The notes below the pieces were generated by a model. That model was not told the DNA's origin. It ran no database searches and worked only from the letters and a program-made list of their open reading frames with translations. Shown here piece by piece: positions 35,546 through 46,089 of a DNA stretch of 64,000 nucleotides. The translations under genes and the position numbers were made by a program. Source of the DNA: Euborellia annulipes (taxonomy: Eukaryota > Arthropoda > Insecta > Dermaptera > Anisolabididae); contig JAKCPI010002673.1 in NCBI GenBank assembly GCA_023213315.1, positions 59,089 to 123,088 on the forward strand, given 5' to 3'. Positions within the stretch are counted from its first letter, which is position 1. Each line of letters starts with the position of its first letter.

Positions 35546-36112
35546 TTTCTCTAACCTCTATATTTGTTAATATATAGAGAGAAAGTATTGGATTCATGTC
35601 AACAATTCGATGTGAGATTTTGATGGCTATACACGTTTTGAGGTCCCCTGAATCCAAAGCTAGGAGGTGGAAATTTTTTATTTAAGTTAGGCATCCCCCT
35701 GAGCCATGAAAATAAGCTTTTAATCAAAAAGTACTAGTACTTTACTGATGCACTTTTTCAGTTTTTTCGATTTTCTTAAAATTCGCTCCAACAATTTTGA
35801 TTAAAATTGCAAAATTAATTATTTTTAAGATCTTCTTTAAAACGTATATTCTCATTTTGCCCTCAAAATTGTTTGAAGCACACTTTACTCTGGCACTTCA
35901 TAGGAAAGAAATGAGAAATGGTTGCCATGGTAACAAAATATAAATATTTTCTCATACTTATAAATTTTACATCTTGAATTCTAATATATCGGTGGAAACT
36001 AAACATATGTCGACACGAAAAGTCTGGTGGGACAAGCACAGAACACAACTTTCGATTACCGAAGGTAAGAGAAAGTTGTGTGCTGTGCGCCAGTCACACC
36101 AGATTTTTTATT
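35546..36112 (+). repeat. Repeat L, internally deleted, with terminal hairpin
   Basis: Lacks the GT tract (CTGAATCCAAAG joins GCTAGGAGG) but reaches the terminal hairpin at 36023-36110. Confidence 0.8.
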
Positions 36113-36139
36113 TTAAAAATTTAATGGTTTTTGTAAAAT

Positions 36140-36440
36140 ATTAATATTAAATTTTTATTTAAAATTATTTCTACTTTCTCTATAAAATTCTGAATTTAAT
36201 AAAAAAAACCCTATTAAAATTGGGCGAGTAGTTTGCGAGTTATAGGCAGTTGAATATTCAGAATTTTTAATATTTTATTGATATTTTATTAAGCCTAAAG
36301 AAATTGGCGAACGGAGGGGAAATGCGCCTGCACCTCCCCTCCGTGCATTATCGCCGATGAGTAAACAGATTGGCTGCGCTATTTTTAGACCTTTCAATAA
36401 ATATAAAATAATTAAACCCTTGTCTACTCGGATAGTTGAA
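36140..36440 (+). repeat. Repeat Q
   Basis: Same order of blocks as 32090-32350, a few percent diverged. Confidence 0.75.
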
Positions 36441-36644
36441 ATAAAAAGTATATAGAATTCAAGATCTAAAATTTACGTATTATTTTGTTTTTACTGAATG
36501 TTCTGTTTGTTTTGTTTCACTATGAATATATTATTATTATGTTTGCTGCTCATAAGAGGCACGATTCCTCTCAGAGCATTAATATACATAAATAAATAAA
36601 TAAATAAATAAAAAAATAATTGATTTTTGAATTTTAATAAAAGG

Positions 36645-37197
36645 GTCATTCCACGTCATATCAACCAAAAAAAAATAATTTTTTCACCCAAAATCTCAGA
36701 TTTTTATGAAACTTGGTATGTTTGCTCTATATATAGAGATAAGTAACAGCACCAAATTTCGATTTTTTATCTCACTTAGTTTTCGAGTTATGGCACTTTA
36801 AAGTTTTGATTTTTTTCCCTTTCCGCGGCTTGGACAATGCCAAATAAAATGTGAGATAGAAGAGAAAATAATTTCTCATTTACTTATTTGACCACCAATC
36901 TTGATGAAACCTTTTTGCTAGGTTCTTTAAACAATAAAAAATTAGAAAAAAATATATCTCGAATCTAAGTTAATCGTAAAATGAAAAAAAAAATCATATT
37001 GTTGATTTTTTTTTTTAAATGCAAACATGGTTTAGCGCTAAAGCCAATATCTCAAAAAGGGAATGAGATATTCAAGAAATTTTTTTTCCTAAATAATCTA
37101 CATGAAATGTGCTTTAATTTAGTAAAATAAAAATTTTGTGTATTTTTTCCCTCTATTGCTTAAGTGCATTGGAAGTTTCAATATGTTGTTTTACACG
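36645..37197 (-). repeat. Repeat M
   Basis: Reverse complement of 14931-15478, beginning GGGTCATTCCACGTCATATC. Bounded by L sequence on its far side, as is the other copy. Confidence 0.75.
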
Positions 37198-37545
37198 TTA
37201 AGAAGATTTTAATGGCAAAATGAGAAAATACATTTTAAAGAGCATCTAAAAAATAATTGATTTATGAATTTTAATCAAAATCGCTGGTGCAAATTTTGAG
37301 AAAATTGAAAAAAAAACTGAAATATTTTTTGGCCGATTTTGTTCAAAAGCTTATTTTGAGAGTCTGGGAGGGTACCTAACTTAAATATAAAATTTAAATT
37401 TCCTAGCTCAATTCTTTCATGGTTTCAATTGAACACTGTGTGTGTGTGTTTGCTTAAAATTGAACACCGCCACACACACACACACACAGTGTTCATTTGA
37501 AAGCATGAAAGAATTGAGATTGGAAGTTGAAATTTTATAAACAAT
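37198..37545. repeat. Repeat L pieces meeting head to head
   Basis: A minus-oriented L runs from CAAAATGAGAAAATACATTT to GAACACTGTGTGTGTG. An inverted piece, CACACAGTGTTC, then runs to GTTGAAATTTTATAA. The junction is a palindrome about 115 bp long. Confidence 0.7.
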
Positions 37546-37649
37546 AAATTAGTATTATTTTTTATAACGAGAGATATGATTACAAATCATGAATGCCAGT
37601 AATAAACCCCCATTCTAAGTGGTCATAGCTAAATAAAAAAATTTCCATA
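37546..37649 (+). repeat. Repeat P, left part split by the composite unit
   Basis: ACGAGAGATATGATTACAAA to AAATTTCCATA. Its continuation is at 41780-42050. Confidence 0.75.
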
Positions 37650-38010
37650 CAGTGGCGTAGCGAGAGGGGGGCAAGGGGGGTCATCATGCCCCGGGCGCTA
37701 CTCACAAAGGGGCGCCAAACAAATTCGCAAAACAAAAAATAATTTTAATGTCCGGGAAAAAAATTAAAAAAATTTTCCGCGTGACGGAAAAATTTGGTTC
37801 CGCAAAAAAAATAAAATTTTTCCGCAGGAAGGGGGAAAAATTCCGCAAAACTTAGCCCATTTAGGTAAAATGATTTTAACAGCAGGGCAAAAAATTTTCC
37901 GCAGGCAAGAAAATTTTTGAGTTCTATATACGCCCCTGTATAATGTTATGGTTTTCGAATGCGGGGGGTGTGTTGTGCCCCGGGCGCGAGTTAAGCTCAC
38001 TACGCCACTG
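37650..38010 (+). mobile_element. hAT MITE, left copy of a composite pair
   Basis: 361 bp from CAGTGGCGTAGCGAG to GCTCACTACGCCACTG. The 8 bp to its left (TTTCCATA, 37642-37649) do not match the 8 bp to its right (ATTAAGAA). They match the right flank of the second copy at 41506-41779. Confidence 0.85.
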
Positions 38011-38260
38011 ATTAAGAATCTACTTTTGTTATTTTTGTATCTCAATTATTTTTCGAGTTATACTCAAAAAACGATAGAAAATTTGAGAAGGCTTAATATC
38101 ATTAAACATAAAAGGTAGAAGATATTTAAGATATCGTATAAATTTTGTATTTAATGCAGATAACGAATCAATAAACACCAATTTCGCCTTGGCTGCCCTT
38201 GTAACGCATCCTCATATCATAATATCCAGCCATCAAGAAACAACCAATTTTATATCTTTT

Positions 38261-38452
38261 TTAGTTTTTAGCAAATTTACGAAAATTCAAGCAAACATAG
38301 ATGTGACTCTCTCTTATAAAATAGAGCAAACTAGTAATTGACATAAATGTGTAAGATTCAGGATTTAGTGCTGATTTTAATGCACTATTCACTATTTCTA
38401 TATATTGAATAGTTTTTTTATTATTTTGAAAAGAAAACAATTCATCAGTCAA
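38261..38452 (-). other. Small open frame conserved in both arms (left copy)
   Basis: About 60 codons reading FQNNKKTIQYIEIVNSALKS, ending FRKFAKN and a stop. The right arm has the same frame with a few substitutions. Not recognised. It could be a remnant of an element-encoded protein or chance, since the arms are duplicates of each other. Confidence 0.25.
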
Positions 38453-39000
38453 AATTAATTAAAATCGATTTTTTATTATTTTTAGGACATTCCTTGGCCG
38501 AAAATGGATTCTTTTAGTTAGAATATTTTATATTTTAATTTATTCAATCGATATCAAGCCCTAAATGTGTTTATTTAATTAAAAAACAATAAATTAAAAA
38601 ATATTGGCGGGAGTTGACATTCCAAGTCGTGAGTGTCATCAACAAACCCTCATTTTATGTGGGCGTAGCTAAATAGAAAAATTCCTCTGGCTTTATAATT
38701 AATTCAAGAGACCAGTTTTGCATTTTGCCTCAAATCCGTGAATGAATAAGAGAGATATAGCGATTTTTTGAAAAGCGATCTTGCGCGAGACGAAAGGCTT
38801 AGACAAGAGTTACGCGAGTCTCCCTGGCTGGGCTCTGGGCGCCGATCGAATTGGAAAAAAAATTTGATGCTCTTCCATTAGTTGAAATAATTGTCAAATT
38901 GATTGATTTCATCTGTTTATACTCAAATTTTATAAAATTTAATTCTAAAAATGGCTATAAAATCTTATAATGTTGCTAAATTAAGGGATCTTAAAATTTT

Positions 39001-39334
39001 TACTTTCCCTTACCTCTATATACATGTACTTTTTCAGTTTTTTTCGATTTTCTCAAAATTCGCTCAAACGATTTTGATTAAAATTCAAAAATCATTTATT
39101 TTTTAGATGCTCTTTAAAATGTATATTTTCATTTTGTCCTCAGAATTGTTTGAAGCACACTTTACTCTTGTACTTCATTGGAAACATAGGAGAAATGGTT
39201 GCCATGGTAACAAAATATAAATATTTTCCATACTTATAAATTTTACATCTTGAAAATCGAATGTGCCGTACCGTCGGAAACTAAATACATGTCGACAAAA
39301 AAAAAATCTGCTGGGCTTGTCACACCAAATTTTG
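39001..39334 (+). repeat. Repeat L, internally deleted, inserted in the left arm
   Basis: Joins ACTTTCCCTTACCTCTATAT to CATGTACTTTTTCAG and ends in a damaged hairpin (GCTTGTCACACC). The right arm of the inverted repeat lacks it and gives the pre-insertion sequence. Confidence 0.85.
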
Positions 39335-39460
39335 TATACATGTTGTGGGTTGTTTATAAACAACGAGCTAGTAAAATAAAATTAACAAGTCTCAAAAATT
39401 GAAAGCTGAATTTTACGCTGAATTTTTTTATTTAAAAGAGGACATAAAATTTCATCCAAT

Positions 39461-40104
39461 TCTGATATGAAATGAAATTTTTTTTTTTAGAGTGAGTCCT
39501 TTGAGACAAATTGACTCTGCATGGACCCTGAACACATTCGTTGAGCGGGTCTAAACATTTAGAGCGCTAATTTAACGAAACCATTGGATCTAGAAGGCTA
39601 GAAATTTTATATACACGTAGGCAAATATTCAGTGAATATAGATCAATGATCCTTTTTCCTCTCATCTGATTGGCTAATCGGATGGTGAGATATAATGAAA
39701 AAATAAATGTTTAAATATTAAATTTTAGCTTCATCTAAGTAATCTCTAGGAAATTCTAAACTCATTACAAAAAATCCGATGCAAATTGAATAAGCGGTTT
39801 GCGAATTAGAGACATTTGAAGATTCAATATTTTATTTCTTTTCTATGTTAATTTATTAGACGTCTTAATTCGAGCAAAGGAGGGGGAGGGCGGAGCCTGT
39901 CTGCTGCCTCCCCCCCTCCTCCCTGATTATTGCTCTTGACCAAGGCGCGCCCATCCCCTCTTTTCTGAGAAAATAAAATAATAAAAAATTAAAATTATGT
40001 CTTCGGACAGATTAAAAAGAATTTTAGAGACTCGTAAAAAAAAAAAAAATTGGTACGATGGTCACACAAATTTCTCTTAACTTTTGCTGTGCTTTTCACA
40101 CCAG
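39461..40104. repeat. Spacer of the large inverted repeat, with a diverged Q-like piece
   Basis: 39690-39990 resembles repeat Q (TTTATTAGACGTCTTAATTC, then a G-rich/C-rich inverted pair around GGAGCCTGTCTGCTGCC) but is much diverged. 40040-40105 keeps a fragment of the L hairpin (GCTGTGCTTTTCACACCAG). Confidence 0.5.
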
Positions 40105-40241
40105 ATTTTTTTTTATTTTTTTTAAACACTCACACACACATTTACACATTCTTTTCGGCAAATTAGGCCATTTAAGACTTTGACGATAATCGTTAATTAT
40201 TAATATATCTATTGGGAGTCGGGCATTTCTATTTAAGCATT
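40105..40241 (-). mobile_element. SINE-A, 5'-truncated
   Basis: Minus-strand tail and 3' core (CTTTTCGGCAAATTAGGCCA) stopping in CATTTCTATTTAAGCATT. It sits in the spacer of the large inverted repeat. Confidence 0.8.
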
Positions 40242-41299
40242 GGATGAAATTTTATGTCCTCTTGTGACAATATTCTAGTCCTTGTTGTTTTTATCAATTC
40301 AGCTTTCAATTTTTGAGGCTTGTTAATTTTATTTTACTAGCTCGTTGTTTATACAAAACCCACAACATGTATAAAAAAAATTTCTAAGATCCCTTAATTT
40401 AGCAACATTATAAGATTTTATAGCCATTTTTAGAATTAAATTTTATAAAATTTGAGTATAAACAGATGAAATCAATCAATTAGACAATTATTTCAACTAA
40501 TGGAAGAGCACCAAATTTTTTTTTCCAATTCGATCGGCGCCCAGAGCCCAGCCAGGGAGACTTGCGTAACTCTTGTCTAAGCCTTTCGTCTAGCGCAAGA
40601 TCGCTTTTCAAAAAATCGCTATATCTCTCTTATTTATTCACGGATTTGAGGCAAAATGCAAAACTGGTCTCTTGAATTAATTATAAAGCCAGAGGAATTT
40701 TTCTATTTAGCTACGCCCACATCAAATGAGGGTTTGTTGATGACACTCACGACTTCTAACGTCAACTCCCGCCAATATTTTTTAATTTATTGTTTTTTAA
40801 TTAAATAAACACATTTAGGGCTTGATGTCGATTGAATAAATTAAAATATAAAATATTCTAACTAAGACAATCCATTTTCGGCCAAGGAATGTCCTAAAAA
40901 TAATAAAAAATCGATTTTAATTTATTTTGACAGATGAATTTTTTTTTTCAAAATAATAAAAAAACTATTCAATATATAGAAATAGTGAATAGTGCATTAG
41001 AATCAGCACTAAATCCTGAATCTTACACATTTATGTCAATTACTAGTTTGCTCTATTTAATAAGAGAATGTGACATCTATGTTTGCTTGAATTTTCGTAA
41101 ATTTGCTAAAAACTAAAAAAGATATAAAATTGGTGTTTATTGATTCGTTATCTGCATTAAATACAAAATTTATACGATATCTTAAATATCTTCTACCTTT
41201 TATGTTTAATGATATTAAGCCTTCTCAAATTTTGTATCGTTTTTTGAGTATAACTCGAAAAATAATTGAGATACAAAAATAACAAAAGTAGATTTTAAT
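40239..41299 (-). repeat. Large inverted repeat, right arm
   Basis: Reverse complement of the left arm without the L insertion. The arms are separated by 778 bp (39461-40238). Transcripts across it could form a 1-kb hairpin. Confidence 0.9.
40934..41116 (+). other. Small open frame conserved in both arms (right copy)
   Basis: Reads FQNNKKTIQYIEIVNSALES, ending FRKFAKN. Differences from the left copy include K/E, F/L, S/C and H/D. The T run at the start is 2 bases shorter, so upstream frames do not agree. No start or function can be defended. Confidence 0.25.
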
Positions 41300-41505
41300 C
41301 CTCATCAAATCCCCCATATTTTCCCCGTGTCATATGCTTAAGAAGTGGTTAAATTAAAAATCTTATATTTTTAGATTTTGTATCAATTAATCGAAAACTA
41401 TTAGAGATATTAAAATTTCGTATGCAAATTCTTATTCAAGGTGAAATTTTATCCAGAAACGATGTATCACATGCCTTGTGTTGTGTTTAATAGATAGATA
41501 GTAGC

Positions 41506-41779
41506 TAGTGGCGTAGCGAGAGGGGGGAGGGGGGCAAGGGAGTCATCATGCCCCGGGTGCTACTTACAAATGTGCGCCAAATGGTCCGCAAAACAAAAAA
41601 TTGTTGGATAATTTTTATTTTAATTATAATTGATTTCTGGAAAATATATTTTAAATTTAGTACCAGTGTAATATAATAATTATGTATATTTTACATATAT
41701 TTTATGGTTTTCGAATGGGGGGGGGGGGCGCTAAAAAGGTATTGTCCCCCGGGCGCGAGTTAAGCTCACTACGCCACTG
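41506..41779 (+). mobile_element. hAT MITE, right copy of a composite pair
   Basis: 274 bp in the same orientation as 37650-38010, from TAGTGGCGTAGCGAG (first base changed) to GCTCACTACGCCACTG. TTTCCATA follows at 41780-41787. Confidence 0.85.
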
Positions 41780-42054
41780 TTTCCATAGCTTTATAATTGA
41801 TTCAAAAGACCAGTTTTGCATTTTGCCACGAATCCGTAAATAAATGAGAGAGGTATTCCTAGTTTTTGAAGAGCGATGTCGTGCGAGAAAAAAAGCCTAG
41901 AAGAGAATTACGCCAGTCTCCTGGCCTGATCTCTCGGCGCCGATTGAATTCGAAAAAAAAAAATTGACACCTCCATCATTTGAAAGAAATGTCAAATTGA
42001 TCATTATCTTCTTTTTGTAGTTAAATTTTATAAAATTTAAAATAAATAGCTATA
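41780..42054 (+). repeat. Repeat P, right part split by the composite unit
   Basis: TTTCCATAGCTTTATAATTG through CTCTCGGCGCCGATTGAATT. Reverse complement of 33930-34165. Confidence 0.75.
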
Positions 42055-42182
42055 AAAAAATTTGATGTGACTGGTCGCACAGCTCACAACTTTCTCTTAC
42101 CTGCGGTAATCGAAATTTGTGTTCTGTGCTTGTCACACCAGATATTTTTGTGTCGACATATATTTAGTTTCCTACAGTAAAG
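42055..42182 (-). repeat. Repeat L, terminal hairpin
   Basis: Hairpin TGATGTGACTGGTCGCACAG to GCTTGTCACACCAGATA plus the adjacent CGACATATATTTAG. Confidence 0.75.
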
Positions 42183-42226
42183 CTATTTGGTATCCAAATG
42201 CCTTAAATAAAATTATCGAACTGCCT
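42183..42226 (-). mobile_element. SINE-A fragment
   Basis: Only the central CATTTGGATACCAAATAG-like part (minus strand) remains between two L pieces. Confidence 0.6.
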
Positions 42227-42235
42227 ATCGAACAA

Positions 42236-42775
42236 AAAAAAAAAACTGAAAAAACGCGTAAGTAAAGTACTAGTACTCTTTGTCCAATATTGTTCAAAAG
42301 CTTATTTTCACGCTTCAGTTGGGTGCCTAACTTAAATATAAAATTTCAACCTCCTAGCTCAATTCCTTCATGCTTTAAATTTATCACAGACACACACACA
42401 GACAGACCAATTCAGGGGCGGATTCATGCAATTTTGTCGGGAGGGGGACTTTGTCGGCATCTATGGCCATTTAGACCTCTTTCCTATTTATTTTAATTGG
42501 TAACAAATTCAATTGAAATTAAAGAGCGGAAATCATAATTTCTTTAGATTACTAGTTTTTATAACTTTTTGAATTTCTTCTCGGGGGGGGGGGGTCGTCT
42601 CCATCGCCCCCCCCCCCCTTTAATTCGCCCCTGGACCAATTTGTGGGACCCACCCCTTGTAACCTCAAAACTTATATATTTATCAAAATCTCGACATCGA
42701 ATTTTTGACATGACACCATACTTTCTCTATAGAATATATATACTGTATATTCATCTCTAGCTAAGAGAAAGTAAA
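42236..42775 (-). repeat. Repeat L, split by a hAT MITE
   Basis: 42236-42412 and 42634-42775 are one minus-oriented L copy, cut in the GACAGACCA tract by the 42413 MITE. Confidence 0.8.
42413..42633 (+). mobile_element. hAT MITE interrupting an L copy
   Basis: 221 bp with ends CAGGGGCGGATTCATG and TTTAATTCGCCCCTG and the exact 8-bp duplication GACCAATT (42405-42412 and 42634-42641). A SINE-B core fragment (about 42455-42530) and long G and C runs lie inside. Confidence 0.9.
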
Positions 42776-42999
42776 AAATTCGATTATCCTAAAAAAAAAT
42801 ATTATAAACGATTTTTATATAGAAATATAATTTATTAACCTAGAGAGAACGAGAATTTTAATATTTATTTTATTTGAAACTTTAAATAATTATAATCTGA
42901 TTAAAGTATACAATAAATGGCTATTTACTGATAATAAATTTGAAAGTATTATAAATTAGATTTATTTAATTTATAAGGGATTTAAAATTTTTTTTGGAG

Positions 43000-43270
43000 A
43001 ATGGGAGATGGAGGCTGTGAATGGCTGCCACCTTCTTGCTCACCCCAATACCCAATCTTGGTCCATATCCCCACCCCTATAGCTCGGATGCTGGAGCCCC
43101 TTGACGCATGCGCAATAACGAGGGTCTTTTATTGATTTGGCGAAATTGGGGTGAATATGACGCCGTTTTTGGTACTAGGATGAAGATGACTCTATAGTCG
43201 ATTATCTTTTACGTGATCCCCTCCTCTCTCTCTTACTCTTTCTCTCCAAGTAGAAAAGCGAGTTGAAAAT
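43000..43270. promoter_or_regulatory. Unique block with an NRF1-like site
   Basis: TTGACGCATGCGCAATAACG matches the NRF1 core GCATGCGC. Also AATGGCTGCCACC (YY1-like). Bordered by AT-rich repeats on both sides. Confidence 0.25.
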
Positions 43271-43426
43271 TTTCAAATGAATATTATCAATAGGAGAAAA
43301 ATTAAAATGATTATTAAAATTGACATTAAAAACAAGAAATTTGTGTACTTTATTAAAATAAAAATATTTTTATTTTTGTTTAAGGTTCCTAGTCCCTATT
43401 TATTTAAATCCAAAATTATTTTTATT

Positions 43427-43700
43427 TTATTTATTTTTTTAAACACACACTTTTTTCTCCCATCCACACTCACACTCCACACACACACATACACACAGTC
43501 TTTTCGGCAACTTAGGCCATTTAAGACTTAAACGATACTCTTAATTTATTAATATATGATTATTGAGGGTCCAGGCATTCTTATTTAAACCTTTTGGTAT
43601 CCAAATAGTTTAAATAAAATCCTCGGATTACCTGGGATCCGAACCCGCGACCCTTGGTATAGAAGGCAGCCACCCTAGACACTACACCAAGCCCACGGCC
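43427..43700 (-). mobile_element. SINE-A, full length
   Basis: Minus-strand copy with all family blocks; the head ends at GGGCTTGGTGTAGTG. No clear duplication. Confidence 0.85.
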
Positions 43701-43829
43701 TATATTTGTGTTTAAAACAATAATGATTTCAGTTTAAATAAGAACTTTTGAAAAGCCTATTTGCAGAATTGAGTAGTATATTTTTTTACTTTCGGATTCC
43801 TGTACCTGTATTTTCTCAAAAAAACTCTT

Positions 43830-44165
43830 ACATAATCTATAATTTTTTAAATATATTTAGAAACTAGATTTTCTCCTGAGAAAAATTATATATAATATGT
43901 AAAACATCGAACCATTAGGGGGGGGGGGGGGGCTCTAGAGGGAGCCAATATTTTTTGCTTACATAACCTAAAATTTTTTTATATATTCAGAAACTTGCCT
44001 TTCTCCCTAGTAAAATGATATATAATATGTAAAACATGGGACCATTAAGGGGGCCCTAGGGGGGAACAATATTTTTTTCTTACATATCCTATAATTTTTT
44101 TTATATATTCAGAAACTAGATTTTCTCTTGAGTAAAATAATATATAATATTAGTACGCTAATTTG
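43830..44165 (+). repeat. Minisatellite, second array of the same unit
   Basis: Units at about 43903 and 44033, period about 130 bp, with a 14-nt G run in one. AAAGTTGTGCGCTCGGCTTA follows at 44268. Confidence 0.75.
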
Positions 44166-44299
44166 TCATAAAATTGTTAAAAAATAATTTAAATTCGAAA
44201 ATTGTGCATGGCAACAGAGCAAAATCAAAACAAATAAACAAAAGCGTTGCGTTATTTTTTTGTGCAAAGTTGTGCGCTCGGCTTAGTCCGGCCCTTATT

Positions 44300-44690
44300 A
44301 TTATTATTTTTTATTTCAACTATCTGAGTAAAAAGAGTTTAATTATTTTATATTTTTTTTGAAAGGTTTAAAAATAACACAGCCTCTCTGTTTACTCAGC
44401 ATCGACAATGCTTGGAGGGGAGGTGCAGGCGCATTTCCCCTCCTTGCGCCAATTTCTTAAGGTTTAATAAAATATCATTAAAATATTAAAAACTCAGAAT
44501 ATTCAATTGCCTATAACTCCCAAACTACTCGCCCAATTTCAATAGGATTTTTTTTAATAAGCTCAGAATTTCATAAAGAAAATAAAAATAAAAATTGAAA
44601 TTTAATATTCATCTATTTGAAAATCCTTTAAATCTTTAATAAAAAAAAAAAAATATATTCAGCATATATTGTAAGATATAAAAAGGGAAA
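44300..44690 (-). repeat. Repeat Q with unoccupied hAT site
   Basis: Minus-strand Q copy. At 44663-44670 it carries AATATATG (minus strand) once, where the 31.8-kb copy has a hAT MITE between two copies of it. Confidence 0.8.
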
Positions 44691-45238
44691 AGGACCGCGT
44701 GTATAAAAATTTTTTATTTAAACAAATGGGGGGGGTTGTTCAGAATTTTTTAAACAATATTTAATTCTTCTTTTTTTATTATTTATTATTATTATAGAGA
44801 TGAAAGAAAAGAGTTTTTGTTTAGATAAAACAAAAGAATTGGGGAAAAAATAACAGCATAAAAGAAAGGAAAATATATAGATTGTTATTTCTTATCAAAA
44901 AACCTAATGACGTTCTGGCCATCATACTAGATATTATTTATTAATATTCTCATATATGAGGGAGGGTTTTTTTTTTAGAAAATAACATCACAATGCTTAT
45001 GATTATTTTATTTTTTTAAGTAAGGCTATCAACTCATCTCCAAAAAAAAAAATGAGTAGGCATATGTTTTTTTTTTTTTTTTTATTTTATTTAATAAGTT
45101 GGGAAAGGAGATTGCTCTTAGGGGCTTTGAAAGTTATAAACAAAAATATTTTTGCCTCAGTCAATAATTTTTATTTAATGAATATAGACGTTTTGAGGTA
45201 TCCTCAGTCCAAAAAAGTTGTTTTCGTGACATCTAATA

Positions 45239-45451
45239 CATGTATATACTAGGGGGATGCCAAGGGGGCCTGCTCCCTCCCCCAGAAGGCCCGTGCCCCC
45301 CCCCCCCAGAAAGCTCCTTGCCCCAAGAAAAATTGAGAAAATAGGGGGCTTTCAAGGCCCACCGGAGGATAGCTGGTCCCATGCCCCTCCCCAGCGAGGA
45401 TGGCTGGTCCCATGCCCTCCCCCTCAGCCAAATTCTCTAGTTACGCCAATG
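45239..45451 (-). mobile_element. hAT MITE, degraded copy of the 15496 family
   Basis: Reverse orientation of the 15496 element: it keeps CTCTAGTTACGCC at its right end and the duplicated GGACCAGC/GCTGGTCC motifs. The left end is badly mutated, so the boundary is approximate. It lies inside L remnants (45180-45238 and 45465-45533). Confidence 0.7.
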
Positions 45452-45539
45452 GTGGTCTTCAAACAAAGCAAAATGAGAACAGTATCATAAAATAATTGAT
45501 TTTTGAATTTTAAGAGAAAGTAAAAATTAATATGTCAAA

Positions 45540-46040
45540 ATAAATTTGGAAAATCGATTTTTAATCATTTTCAGAACGTTTTGAGACTAAAATTTCATTG
45601 TTTTTGCTTGAATATTTTATATATTAAGTTATTCAATCAATATCAAGGCCTTAATGTGTTTATTTAATTAAAAAACAATAAATTAGAAAATGAAGGTGGC
45701 AGTTAAAATTTGAAGATGTAAAAGGCAATTAATAAACCCCCATTTTATATGGTCGTAGTTAAATAAAAAAAATGTCTATAGCTTTATAATTGATTGAAAA
45801 GACCAGTTTTGCATTTTTCCACAAATCCAACGAAAAATAAGAGAGATATAGCGACTTTTTGAAAAGCGAATCTGCGCGTGAAGAAAAGCCTAGACGAGAG
45901 TGAAGCGAGGCTCCCTGGCTGGGCTCTGGGCGCCGATCGAATTTGAAAAAGCAAATTGATGCTCTCCCATCATTTGAAATAATTGGCAAATTGATTGATT
46001 TCATCTTTTTATGCTTTTATAAAATTTTATTCGAAACTTT
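45540..46040 (+). repeat. Repeat P, diverged copy
   Basis: Same block order as the arms of the large inverted repeat (AAAAAACAATAAATTAGAAA, GACCAGTTTTGCATTTTTCC, GGCTGGGCTCTGGGCGCCGA) at lower identity. Confidence 0.7.
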
Positions 46041-46089
46041 TTTTACTTTTTAACTATAAGAATAAAAGACTGCATATTTAGTCTATAAA

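Larger units (their letters stand above)
38011..39460 (+). repeat. Large inverted repeat, left arm
   Basis: Matches 40239-41299 in reverse complement at high identity. It differs by an inserted L fragment (39001-39334) and by about 66 bp near 38182-38248 bounded by ACCAATT on both sides, which the right arm lacks. It carries the P repeat and a small conserved open frame. Confidence 0.9.
37650..41779. mobile_element. 4.13-kb composite unit bounded by two direct hAT copies
   Basis: The outer ends are the left end of one hAT MITE and the right end of another, with the identical 8-bp TTTCCATA outside both. The unoccupied site is visible in the sister P copy on the minus strand near 34165 (reads AATTTCCATAGCTTTAT in the sense of this locus). 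What is inside, a 1-kb-armed inverted repeat, is therefore either cargo moved between two hAT ends or was placed there by recombination between hAT copies. Confidence 0.6.

Noticed and set aside
37405..37520. CRISPR-like short palindromic repeats
   Set aside because: It is one palindrome at the junction of two L pieces. There are no regularly spaced repeats and the DNA is eukaryotic.
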